The notes: generated by a model from the sequence alone, not told the origin. A stretch of DNA of 19,980 bases from Fischerella sp. (GCA_026419705.1 JANZYY010000022.1:1-19980), one strand, 5' to 3'; positions 6,749 through 14,118 are shown, numbered from the stretch's first letter. A program made the numbers and translations.

Positions 6749-9700
6749 TTATAGTCCTTGGGCTATTGCTCCTGGATTCTTTAAGCGAATTGGAATATAG
6801 ATATATTCTACCGCCTTCATTGGCTCAATGGCTACATCTACATACAGTTCATTTCGCGCAATACGATCCGGTGTATTATTAGATTCATCGCAGACAACCA
6901 AGTAATCGTAAATACCACGTTTTGTTACCAAATCATTCATTGCACTATCAATAATTGCACGTATTTGATCTCGTGTGATTTTATCATTTGGTTCAAATAA
7001 GAACTGATTACCAATAACCTTAAGTATTGTACGAATATAATTTACTAGACGTGCAACATTAACACGATCCAAGCTACTGCCAGTAATGCCGCGTGTCTTT
7101 TGACCAAATACTGTTATACCGACACCCGGTAAACTAGATATCGGATTCAATCGTGTTTCATACAATGCATCACGTGTGCCTTGATTAATATTAGTACGAA
7201 TAAATGCACCAGATCTATTATCAACATATCCCAAAGCTACAGCATTATCTACTAAACCACGGCGTGTACCAGCAGGGGCAAACCATGGATAACTTACATT
7301 ATCATTAAAGATAAATGTACGTAGCATCATATGACTTGCAGGAACTGCAACTACATTGCCATTTAAATCGTTTGTTAATCCGTGTGGATAGTAAACACCG
7401 AGATAAGGGCTTGCTGTAGCAAGACCTTCGCCGTTAACATTTTCACTCCAGCGAGTTAAGCTAACAATATCCGATTTAAGTGTCATTGGTGTATCACCAA
7501 TTACAAATGCTTCTAATGCGCGGTCATTGTTTAATGCAACCATATTGCTAATTAATTCTGGATAGCCGGGAGCAACAATTAAATTAAAATTGTTGGTCTC
7601 TTCGCGAATTTCTTGGCTACCGTCAACTGCTGCACGCATTGCTTTAACAACTATTGCACGTTGAGCACCTGCGCCCATATACGGAGCGCCGTTATCCTTA
7701 AGGCCGCTGGCAGTTACCCAAGCGTCTTTTACTGCCGGGAGCGTAGCATCCGGATAAGCATCTTCGTTAAAATAATTACTTACAAATTTCTTAACATTAA
7801 AGCTGCTTCGACGCAAATTAAACAACAAAGCTCCACGGGGATAAAGTCTGTAATCAGGGGCGTCCAAATCTACATAATTACTAGTTTGCAATTCAACAAT
7901 ACTTGGTAAATCCCCAGCTACAACATCAACTGTCCCGCTTGTACCCCAACGCGCATCGGCAAAAACAATACCATTTTGAGATGTGCGATCTGTATTATCA
8001 ATTAACACCCAGCGATTCAATGAATTATAACGATAAATTTTAGGGAAATTAATTAAATCGCTGGTGTCGATCCAAAGATCCCCGGGCACAAGTGCTGTAT
8101 TATCGCTTTGTGTCTTTGGAGCAGTTGGTGATAGGATTGGTCCTCGAGGATCGGTTTGTGATAAATCATATCCTCTTGCGTCAATAGTTACATTTTTATA
8201 TCCTTTCCATCCACCGGTATCGCGATACATGATATCCACTTCTGTTGGAGTACCGTAATACCACAGTGTGCCGTCTGCGGGTTTGGCGTAAGGCGGTTCA
8301 AACCCATACACATATGTCAGCGGATCAAAACCATCTATATGATAGAAACCGCCAATTTGGTGTACACCCGGTGTTGAGGTTGTAAATCCTGCATTTTCCC
8401 AAGCATTGCCAACTATATTTCTAAAAAATATTGCACCATCAGTTGTATGACGCATTGTTATAGTATTTGCTGTATACTCAATTTCAACATACTGCATGTT
8501 TAATAATTGTAATTGGTGCACAAAATCTTCTAAAGTTGTGCCTGTTAAAGTAACTGTACCGGCATTTATAAAGTTAGGATTACCCGGAGCAGTATATTGA
8601 ATTTGTACTTGATCACCCACATTAAATGGCAACCCACTCCATGTACCTGTTGCAACACTTTCGCCTACTTTAATATACGTATGGTATCGAACTATAACAT
8701 TATTAAAACCAGTTCTTAGAAAAATACTACCTACAGGTATATTTTTGCCGCCGCCTGTTGGATCTACTTGAAACAGAAATTCATTTATTGCCGACCCAAC
8801 AAATGTTATTGCTTGGCGAATCCAGCTATTTGATTCTGCAGAATATTTAGATAATGCAAAATCTACGCCTCCCCCTTGTACGCTAGTTTTAACCCAAATA
8901 GAACCGGTTGGTCGAGGCTCGGATTCAAAGCTTGCCCAAGGCGGCACGTCGCTAAAGGCGCCATAATAAACACCTGGGCTATTGTATACACCCGATGTTA
9001 ATCCGATTTCTTCTAATGCACCCGGTGTAGCATCATAAATAGCCAGTTTACCATCAACAACCATACCGTTAGATTTTGCTGTGCCATCGACTAAAAGTTG
9101 AATAAATCCATCGCTGCTTACTTCTGCACTAACACCTTCAATTGCTGCACCATTAATTGCATTTTTAACATCAGTAATTGTACTTCCAGTAAAAGTAACT
9201 AGCACTGTGTTAATTAAAATTTGAGTCCCTAGTGTAACCGCAGGGTTAGCACCAGTGCCAACCAAAGTAGGATGCGATTTTTCCCAACTCGGGTATCCAA
9301 CAACTGTCCAAACATTAGAAAGATTTTTATGAAATAAGATATTAAAACCCGATTTCGGTACGATTGCGTATTGATGAATTTTTCCGACAGATGCTTTGGG
9401 ATACCAAGTATTCGCAATGTTATCAAAATAAATTTGATCTTCGTCTACAATCACCATTACTTCTTGTTTGGTAAATGAGTTTGTCTCAGCGTCCCACTCA
9501 AAAATTCCCCAATCCGTGGCTGCTAAATTTAGCCAATATGTGCCATCCTCGACAGCACCTTTAGGACGCACTGTTGTACTTTCTAATTGTTTTAAATCTA
9601 CATCAGCACGCAACACATAAGCTCTATTAGATATACCTAAAGCACTATATGCAGCTAACAAACCATATTCGTTTAACTCGTTAGCATGTAAAGGTGTACC

Positions 9701-9937
9701 TGCTGCACTTTGTTTAAATATAGGTGCACCAAAAGTATTGATTAATTCTCGTTGGCTAGTAACTCCGTAAAGTCGTCCTGCATTTTCTTTTAATGTTCCG
9801 GGAGCTATGCCACCACCCGAAACTGCTTTATTTTCTTCTGTTGCAACAATAACCAGCGGAACTGTTCCAACGGCTGCTGGAATATATTGCGCCTCGTCTG
9901 TAACTGTAATTTCTAATCCTGGTGAAACTAATGCCAT
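6749..9937 (-). CDS. gp18: Contractile tail sheath protein gp18
   Basis: 1062 aa, far longer than T4 gp18 (659 aa) but similar in size to sheath proteins I recall from marine T4-like phages. The N-terminus (MALVSPGLEITVTDEAQYIP...) and the ELNEYGLLAAYSALGISNRAYV stretch (about residues 87-108) are sheath hallmarks. The C-terminal third (from about residue 690) is the conserved polymerising core, ending VAIEPMKAVEYIYIPIRLKN. The middle (about 320-660) is an insertion of repeated W/Y-rich modules, each with a G-x-[LIY]-[WF] start and a Y...W end (GTLWYYG, GDLWIDTS...RYNSLNRWVLID). The sheath contracts to drive the tube into the host. A late box (GGTAAATA, 9968-9975) and AAAGGA precede the ATG. 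Confidence 0.96.
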   Translation of the reverse strand: MALVSPGLEITVTDEAQYIPAAVGTVPLVIVATEENKAVSGGGIAPGTLKENAGRLYGVTSQRELINTFGAPIFKQSAAGTPLHANELNEYGLLAAYSALGISNRAYVLRADVDLKQLESTTVRPKGAVEDGTYWLNLAATDWGIFEWDAETNSFTKQEVMVIVDEDQIYFDNIANTWYPKASVGKIHQYAIVPKSGFNILFHKNLSNVWTVVGYPSWEKSHPTLVGTGANPAVTLGTQILINTVLVTFTGSTITDVKNAINGAAIEGVSAEVSSDGFIQLLVDGTAKSNGMVVDGKLAIYDATPGALEEIGLTSGVYNSPGVYYGAFSDVPPWASFESEPRPTGSIWVKTSVQGGGVDFALSKYSAESNSWIRQAITFVGSAINEFLFQVDPTGGGKNIPVGSIFLRTGFNNVIVRYHTYIKVGESVATGTWSGLPFNVGDQVQIQYTAPGNPNFINAGTVTLTGTTLEDFVHQLQLLNMQYVEIEYTANTITMRHTTDGAIFFRNIVGNAWENAGFTTSTPGVHQIGGFYHIDGFDPLTYVYGFEPPYAKPADGTLWYYGTPTEVDIMYRDTGGWKGYKNVTIDARGYDLSQTDPRGPILSPTAPKTQSDNTALVPGDLWIDTSDLINFPKIYRYNSLNRWVLIDNTDRTSQNGIVFADARWGTSGTVDVVAGDLPSIVELQTSNYVDLDAPDYRLYPRGALLFNLRRSSFNVKKFVSNYFNEDAYPDATLPAVKDAWVTASGLKDNGAPYMGAGAQRAIVVKAMRAAVDGSQEIREETNNFNLIVAPGYPELISNMVALNNDRALEAFVIGDTPMTLKSDIVSLTRWSENVNGEGLATASPYLGVYYPHGLTNDLNGNVVAVPASHMMLRTFIFNDNVSYPWFAPAGTRRGLVDNAVALGYVDNRSGAFIRTNINQGTRDALYETRLNPISSLPGVGITVFGQKTRGITGSSLDRVNVARLVNYIRTILKVIGNQFLFEPNDKITRDQIRAIIDSAMNDLVTKRGIYDYLVVCDESNNTPDRIARNELYVDVAIEPMKAVEYIYIPIRLKNPGAIAQGL

Positions 9938-9967
9938 GATAATTGTCCTTTATAACAATGTTAAAAA

Positions 9968-9979
9968 TATTTACCTAAA
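9968..9979 (-). promoter_or_regulatory. Late promoter of gp18
   Basis: TTTAGGTAAATA on the minus strand, 31 nt before the sheath ATG, with AAAGGA as Shine-Dalgarno in between. The TTTAGGTAA part (9971-9979) is repeated inverted at 10020-10028 in front of the divergent HNH gene. Confidence 0.65.
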
Positions 9980-10019
9980 TTCCAATTTTTTACACTAGAT
10001 GAAGTATACTTTATAAAGG

Positions 10020-10035
10020 TTTAGGTAATAAATAC
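10020..10035 (+). promoter_or_regulatory. Late promoter of the HNH gene, abutting the start codon
   Basis: TTTAGGTAATAAATAC. The AATAAATA box ends at 10034, so with T4 late spacing the mRNA would start about 2 nt before the ATG at 10042. No Shine-Dalgarno is present. Confidence 0.6.
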
Positions 10036-10041
10036 ATAGTT

Positions 10042-10395
10042 ATGGAAACAAAAAGACCTTTATGCCCCATATGCCGCAGCAAACCAGTAGCTATAAATTA
10101 TCATCGCAACGACGTTATCTACTACAGATCTAAATGTAGCGTTTGCTATCGAAAAAGGAAAAAACTTAAACCGCAGGCGCCGCAGTGGTTTAAGTTAGGA
10201 TATCGTAAGAAACCCGCATGCGAAAGGTGCGGGTTTAAATTTAAGCTAGCGGAACAAGCCAACGTATTTCATTTAGATGGCAATTTAAAAAATAATGATT
10301 GGGCCAATCTTAAAACTATCTGCTTAAATTGCACTGCCGAAGTCTATAAAAGTAAACTTCCTTGGAAGGTAGACGAAATCACACCAGATTTTTAA
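10042..10395 (+). CDS. HNH-type zinc-binding endonuclease-like protein
   Basis: 117 aa, the only rightward gene between two leftward blocks. Cysteine pairs: C8/C11, C32/C35, C60/C63 and C94/C97. Between the last two pairs lies VFHLDGNLKNNDWANLKTIC, which fits the HNH core (H77, then N-L, then the zinc-binding CxxC) seen in phage HNH proteins. The sequence is strongly basic. HNH proteins in phages can be free-standing homing nucleases or act in packaging; neither is proven here. The late box directly before the ATG, shared in inverted form with gp18, points to late expression, which favours a packaging or virion-assembly role over a pure homing element. It overlaps the convergent kinase gene by 17 nt at its 3' end. 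Confidence 0.75.
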   Translation: METKRPLCPICRSKPVAINYHRNDVIYYRSKCSVCYRKRKKLKPQAPQWFKLGYRKKPACERCGFKFKLAEQANVFHLDGNLKNNDWANLKTICLNCTAEVYKSKLPWKVDEITPDF

Positions 10396-11002
10396 CTTTT
10401 AAATATAAATCCTCCAGTGTGCCGTTATTTTCAATAATTTCATCAAAATCTAGTCCAGCCCAGCCCCACTCAGTAATATGTATTCCGCTAGCACTCATTG
10501 CTATTTTTGCCGCGGCGTCTCCTTGCATTGCAGCTACTGCAAACGGCCACCAGTCGGGATCTTCGCCTCGTTTAACTCTAATTATTTTCCCATTGTATTT
10601 TTTGATGACATTTAGCTCGTTTTCAAATCTACAATCACTTATCACAACCTTTTCTCTAACACTATTTCTAATGCGATTTTCTAAACTAGCAATCCAAATA
10701 TCGTCATGAAAATTTTTGCGACAAAGATCAGTTCCCCAATTTTGCAATATCCATCGCGGAGTTAATTGTGGCATATTTAACCTATTTGACCACCATATAT
10801 CTACTTGCTCGCGCCAAACTCTAGATTCTTCTGTAGCTCCCTCAAGCAATTTTCTGTCCCATCCAAATACTGCGGCAACAGCATCTTTAAGACTACTGGC
10901 AAAACTCTCTTTGCAAAAACCGTGGTGCTCTACCAAATATTGAGCACAAGTATCTTTGCCGCTACCAATTAATCCGACAAAAGCAATAATTTTTGTTGTC
11001 AT
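10379..11002 (-). CDS. Deoxynucleoside monophosphate kinase-like protein (T4 gp1-like)
   Basis: 207 aa. A Walker A P-loop GLIGSGKDT (residues 10-18) opens the protein, as in T4 gp1 (GVKRSGKDT). Further agreements with gp1: WGTDLCRKNFHDDIWI (T4 LGTDL...NF...YWV), VVISDCRFENELNVI (T4 IVPDTRQDHEMD), HITEWGWAG (T4 HITEAGL) and NNGTLEDLYLKVKN at the end (T4 NDGSLEELFSKIKN). The family phosphorylates dNMPs to dNDPs for phage DNA synthesis in the cytoplasm. The ribosome-binding site (AAGGA) is inside the 3' arm of a perfect 10-bp hairpin (11006-11028), so translation may be restrained. It lies between virion genes, unlike most nucleotide-metabolism genes. Confidence 0.88.
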   Translation of the reverse strand: MTTKIIAFVGLIGSGKDTCAQYLVEHHGFCKESFASSLKDAVAAVFGWDRKLLEGATEESRVWREQVDIWWSNRLNMPQLTPRWILQNWGTDLCRKNFHDDIWIASLENRIRNSVREKVVISDCRFENELNVIKKYNGKIIRVKRGEDPDWWPFAVAAMQGDAAAKIAMSASGIHITEWGWAGLDFDEIIENNGTLEDLYLKVKNLV

Positions 11003-11005
11003 AAT

Positions 11006-11028
11006 TATAATCCTTAGTAAGGATTATA
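11006..11028 (-). promoter_or_regulatory. Hairpin sequestering the kinase ribosome-binding site
   Basis: TATAATCCTT (11006-11015) pairs perfectly with AAGGATTATA (11019-11028) around a 3-nt loop. On the minus strand the 3' arm contains the AAGGA Shine-Dalgarno, about 8 nt before the kinase ATG at 11002. It has no T-run, so it is not a good terminator. Confidence 0.65.
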
Positions 11029-11030
11029 CT

Positions 11031-11405
11031 TTAGCTACGACGCTTAATCAAAGGTTTTGGTGCAACAGGACTTCGAGAATTGGTATCCAAGCTTTCTTCA
11101 CTTTTTGTAGTAGATATTTTAACCCTTCCGCCGCTGTTTGGCATTAAACTCAATGCCATATCCAATTGCTGCTCTTCTTCCGCAGTGCGAGCAACTACCA
11201 ACATATTTTCTCCAAAAGCAGATTCTGAATTAAACTCAACTTCGCCATTTTTTATAGCCCTAGCAGAAGCTAATGCTATACCCATCCTATATTGCTTGTA
11301 CATGTCTTGATTTTTAAATCCGGGTAAGACATTAGCATTTGGTATTGCATCTTTGACCGTTTGTCTTAATGCTTTTTGCTCTAATATAAATTCTTTAGCT
11401 CTCAT
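11031..11405 (-). CDS. Capsid-targeted small protein, paralogue B
   Basis: 124 aa starting MRAKEFILEQ. The peptide matches the T4 capsid-targeting sequence with an (I/L)xE prohead-protease site; cleavage would follow E9. Residues 1-9 and 36-47 align gap-free with the partial gene at 1-212, showing an internal duplication of the genome about 11 kb apart. The C-terminus is basic (KPLIKRRS) and the middle has AEEEQQLDMAL, a likely helix. The ATG overlaps the stop of the preceding gene as ATGA and has no Shine-Dalgarno of its own, so it is coupled to it. Inferred role: a minor internal head protein, cleaved on maturation and possibly delivered into the host with the DNA. Its exact function is unknown. 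Confidence 0.8.
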   Translation of the reverse strand: MRAKEFILEQKALRQTVKDAIPNANVLPGFKNQDMYKQYRMGIALASARAIKNGEVEFNSESAFGENMLVVARTAEEEQQLDMALSLMPNSGGRVKISTTKSEESLDTNSRSPVAPKPLIKRRS

Positions 11406-11683
11406 TTTGTATACTTGTTCAACTTTTGTACTAATTTACTGCTTGGGTTAAGTTTTTTAGTTCTCCTAGCACGCCGCGCTTGTCTTATTTTATTTCTCTC
11501 TCGTGTTTTTTTCATTCTCTGCGCTTGCGCTATATCTAGCGCCGCATCACAATCACCTAATTTGGGAACTACCCTTCCTTCCCTATTCCCAGATGTGCAA
11601 CGCCACTTTAAACTAATTTTTCCGTTTTGTGCATTACGTTTCCACACTAACTTATGTTCGGTTATAAATTCGCAAGCTCGCAC
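11402..11683 (-). CDS. Highly basic capsid-targeted internal protein
   Basis: 93 aa from a GTG start at 11683. The start is supported by AAGGA 6 nt upstream, inside the end of gp13. The first residues, (M)RACEFITEH, again fit the capsid-targeting/prohead-protease pattern (cut after E9). The rest is exceptionally rich in Lys and Arg, with RCTSGNREGRVV in the middle and a long basic helix KIRQARRARRTKKLNPSSK near the end, like DNA-condensing or histone-like proteins. From memory, similar small basic proteins with an RRA+RRTKK stretch are common in T4-like phages of aquatic bacteria. Inferred role: internal head protein bound to packaged DNA. Confidence 0.8.
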   Translation of the reverse strand: MRACEFITEHKLVWKRNAQNGKISLKWRCTSGNREGRVVPKLGDCDAALDIAQAQRMKKTRERNKIRQARRARRTKKLNPSSKLVQKLNKYTK

Positions 11684-11686
11684 AAT

Positions 11687-12520
11687 TTATCCTTGCACCC
11701 AAGTTAATGGTTGGCTGCCATCTACGTAATTTTTTAAATCTTCTATTAAGGAATCCATTAATGCTTGGGCTTCCCCTTTGAGAGCAGTACCATTAAGTGT
11801 ACTGCCCCCTTGCGGTCCAGCAATACTAGCGAATTTTTCTCTAGCTTCGCCTACCATCATTTTAGCATGGGCATATGCATATTCTTTGAGCCAAGGCATT
11901 ATTAAATAATCATTCATTAAAACGATGTCTGGTTTATAATTATAGGTCCACAATAGTACATCTTCTTCTTCACTAACTATTTTACGAATAATAGTTAAAC
12001 GCTTACTTGTTGGATTCCATGCAAAATTCAAATATCCGCCAAACATTCGCATAACAAGTTCTTGATAACCTGTATATAATTCGTAATTTACCAAACCACC
12101 AACACGACCTTGTTGCAGCATGTAAGTATTCAAATACCCTGCTGCAAATGGTTCAAACATCGTACTTTGATTGCCTACAGCACTACCAGCGCCGCGACGA
12201 AATACTTGTTTTACTTGTATGATTTCTCGCGGAAGTATATAATCTTGTCGCTCTTTTTGCAATCTTAAAAAGCAATAGCTTTCTTCAACACTATTTTGTG
12301 CACGTTGTCTATACTTATCAAACGCCGCTCTAATAGCTATGTCATAGTGCTTAGGATCGAGTTCAACATCAACAATGTCATCACCTAAGCGATAGCGTAT
12401 ATAGTCAACTATTTCGTTACGTCGTTCAGTAACTGAATCGAAATCAGGATAGTTTTCGTTGCTTGGACTTGCTACCATTGCATCATAATCTGGTGCAATG
12501 GGCGAAGCACTGTGTTCCAC
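11687..12520 (-). CDS. gp13: Neck protein gp13
   Basis: 277 aa from a GTG directly after an in-frame TAG. Hallmarks of the gp13 family: VTERRNEIVDYIRYRLGDDIVDVELDP (from about residue 30, here in the first third), YRQRAQNSVEESYCFL, RMFGGYLNFAW, then IVSEEEDVLLWTYNYKP and the end KNYVDGSQPLTWVQG. With gp14 it closes the filled head and joins it to the tail. The N-terminus looks incomplete: a 36-codon ORF (12483-12593), one frame away, has its own ribosome-binding site and late promoter and reads ...TLPYDPIGG. Joined by removing one base near 12515 it would continue as ...DPIGG-HSASPIAPDYDAM, which fits my memory of longer gp13 N-termini. The downstream basic protein starts 4 nt after this stop. 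Confidence 0.88.
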   Translation of the reverse strand: MEHSASPIAPDYDAMVASPSNENYPDFDSVTERRNEIVDYIRYRLGDDIVDVELDPKHYDIAIRAAFDKYRQRAQNSVEESYCFLRLQKERQDYILPREIIQVKQVFRRGAGSAVGNQSTMFEPFAAGYLNTYMLQQGRVGGLVNYELYTGYQELVMRMFGGYLNFAWNPTSKRLTIIRKIVSEEEDVLLWTYNYKPDIVLMNDYLIMPWLKEYAYAHAKMMVGEAREKFASIAGPQGGSTLNGTALKGEAQALMDSLIEDLKNYVDGSQPLTWVQG

Positions 12521-12593
12521 CTATAGGATCGTACGGTAAAGTATCAGTTGCTATGTTTAAGTTAGCATCTAAACCTGGTCGTGCAGTAGCCAT
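12483..12593 (-). CDS. Probable out-of-frame N-terminus of gp13 (or 36-aa leader peptide)
   Basis: ATG at 12593 with GGGG 11-14 nt upstream and a late box (GCTAAATA) at 12615-12622. It reads MATARPGLDANLNIATDTLP and then YDPIGGTQCF... before a TGA, overlapping the gp13 ORF by 38 nt in the frame one base away. Two readings: it is the true start of gp13, separated by a one-base insertion or by +1 frameshifting in the overlap, or it is a separate coupled leader peptide. The strong start signals, and the lack of any for the gp13 GTG, favour the first. Confidence 0.6.
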   Translation of the reverse strand: MATARPGLDANLNIATDTLPYDPIGGTQCFAHCTRL

Positions 12594-12632
12594 AAAAAAT
12601 CGCCCCTTATGCTATATTTAGCAGTTGGGGCG
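12594..12632 (-). terminator. Terminator of the early block with embedded late promoter and RBS
   Basis: On the minus strand CGCCCC (12627-12632) pairs with GGGGCG (12601-12606), an inner TGCTA/TAGCA stem (12610-12614 with 12619-12623) closes a TATT-type loop, and a T6 run follows. This is a rho-independent terminator. The inner loop carries the late box GCTAAATA (12615-12622), and the 3' arm is the ribosome-binding site of the ATG at 12593. A late transcript starting near 12609 would lack the 5' arm and free the site. Confidence 0.8.
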
Positions 12633-12653
12633 AAGTGTGCAGGAGAACGGAGT

Positions 12654-12915
12654 TTAGGCTCGCAGGTGCTGGAGGATATACTTTTTGCGGTCATTTTTTT
12701 TCTTACCACGGCACGTTTTACACCGCGGTTTTTCAAAACGCACCACAGGATCCCAAACTTTTTTCGCCCGCGCCGCTATACTCGCTGTAAGTGTGATTTT
12801 CGTAGGCATAGACGGATAGCCGCACCTCCAACCCGCTTAGACGTCGGGCTCGGATGAAACTTTCAAACACAAAGCCTCGACCATCGCATGCCGGGCATTT
12901 CATTTTTTGTAGCAC
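12654..12915 (-). CDS. Two-CxxCxG zinc-binding small protein, apparently frameshifted
   Basis: The intact first frame (12733-12915) starts at GTG 12915 (AAAGG 7 nt upstream; TAGTG overlap with the preceding stop) and gives 60 aa containing CPACDGRGF, a DnaJ-type CxxCxGxG knuckle. After an A6 run (12759-12764, minus strand) it goes out of frame and stops. The next frame continues VWDPVVRFEKPRCKTCRGKK and runs to a TAA at 12654, supplying the second CxxCxG knuckle. Removing one A gives a coherent 86-aa protein with paired knuckles. The break is therefore either a homopolymer error, transcriptional slippage, or +1 frameshifting. Zinc binding is inferred from the cysteine pairs; the cellular role is unknown. 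It is the last gene before the early terminator. Confidence 0.65.
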
Positions 12916-14099
12916 TACTGCACCTTTAGTAGAATGATTTCGTTGGAGATACGCCCATTAAGTCGCTGTTCTACTGCTTTAATATCGTCTAAAAACTTTC
13001 GTAGTTGCGCCTTTGTAGCTTTACGAAATGCAGTCAGCACTTCTTCGGGCTTACGTACCGTCTTGCAAACGCTTTTCACCGTATCAAAACCCACGACGCT
13101 GGTGCCCTTAACGCCAAGGTGCCCCACATGGCTGTCTGCTACATAGCGCCCTAGCTTGCGATACTTTACGTTATACACCCAAAGCTCTTGTGCTCCAATA
13201 ATATCAACCGGATTTACACTAACCAATTTCAGCGGCTTGTCCTCTTTGAGATATTTCATTTTGCTAACTTGCTTGGCTTTGTCCATTGGGCGCGGCGCAC
13301 GCACCTTCTTTGCAGCCTTTTTAACCGTGGTGTAGGCTGCAACGTCTGCATCGATTTTGTTGAGAAAGGCGTAGAAACGCTTATAGTCTTTGGCTTTAAG
13401 GTGTGAATAAGCTTCCTTAAGCTGCGGATCTTTGCCTTCTTGCGCTTGTTCTAGTTCAGCGCGTCGGCGTGCAAACCATTCTCCTACCTTTTTAGCAGTA
13501 ACTGCACCTACACTGCGGCTATGGAACATTGCATATGTTCCTGGTTCAACTTCGCGCCCTTGGATTAGCTCATCATACAACCCTTCAAGCTCGCCAATCA
13601 GTTCAGCTTGCTTTTCAGCAAGTCGATCCTGAATGTTGGGTTTAACAGTTATCTGCGACTTATCTTCTTCTTTTTGCTCGTCTATGTATTCTTGCAAAGT
13701 AGTAGAATCCATACAGGCCTTAACTTCCCGTAATAGCCATTCTTTGGTCTTTTCACTGAGGGGCATGCCTGCCTTGTGTGCCAGGATTAGACTGCAACCG
13801 GTCATAGGAAACATCTTGTCTGCTTTTTTGGCAAACACTTGCAGTTCCGACGCAGTCATCTTTGTGTTGGCTTTAAGCCATTCGACCACGTACTTTTTGG
13901 TTTCTTTAACCGTAAAATAATAGCCATAGTAATACAAGGCCTGACGTAGTTTGGATTGAAACTGCTCTTCGGGCAGTTTAGCATCAGCTTCGCTCCAAAT
14001 TGGTTCCGGACCCGTATACTTTTCGTCCCCGAAAAGTGGATTTTTCGTTGCTTTCACTTTGGCAACGATAGTCTTGTTGTTTACTTTGATTTTAGGCAT
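12915..14099 (-). CDS. Uncharacterised 394-aa phage protein
   Basis: 394 aa, lysine-rich, predominantly helical, the largest gene of the early block. The N-terminal half is charged and helical (KLRQALYYYGYYFTVKETKK, then long E/K runs around residues 115-175). The C-terminal part looks like a separate compact domain: AQELWVYNVKYRKLGRYVAD, then GHLGVKGTSVVGFDTVKSVC, then KTVRKPEEVLTAFRKA. From memory, this C-terminal 'LWVYN.K.RKLG.Y.A...GVKGT' pattern recurs in T4-like phages of aquatic bacteria without assigned function. The ATG follows the previous stop by 19 nt with no clear Shine-Dalgarno. Position and promoters suggest early expression. No catalytic motif was found. Confidence 0.8.
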   Translation of the reverse strand: MPKIKVNNKTIVAKVKATKNPLFGDEKYTGPEPIWSEADAKLPEEQFQSKLRQALYYYGYYFTVKETKKYVVEWLKANTKMTASELQVFAKKADKMFPMTGCSLILAHKAGMPLSEKTKEWLLREVKACMDSTTLQEYIDEQKEEDKSQITVKPNIQDRLAEKQAELIGELEGLYDELIQGREVEPGTYAMFHSRSVGAVTAKKVGEWFARRRAELEQAQEGKDPQLKEAYSHLKAKDYKRFYAFLNKIDADVAAYTTVKKAAKKVRAPRPMDKAKQVSKMKYLKEDKPLKLVSVNPVDIIGAQELWVYNVKYRKLGRYVADSHVGHLGVKGTSVVGFDTVKSVCKTVRKPEEVLTAFRKATKAQLRKFLDDIKAVEQRLNGRISNEIILLKVQ

Positions 14100-14118
14100 A
14101 GCGGTGTAATATATCAGA

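Noticed and set aside
12759..12764. dnaX-type programmed -1 frameshift at the A6 run
   Set aside because: The second frame needed to restore the protein is +1 (or -2), not -1, relative to the first, so a classic -1 slippery site does not apply.
12609..12857. Rightward 82-codon open frame over the zinc-knuckle region
   Set aside because: Antisense to a coherent two-knuckle protein; composition looks like a complement frame and it has no start signals.
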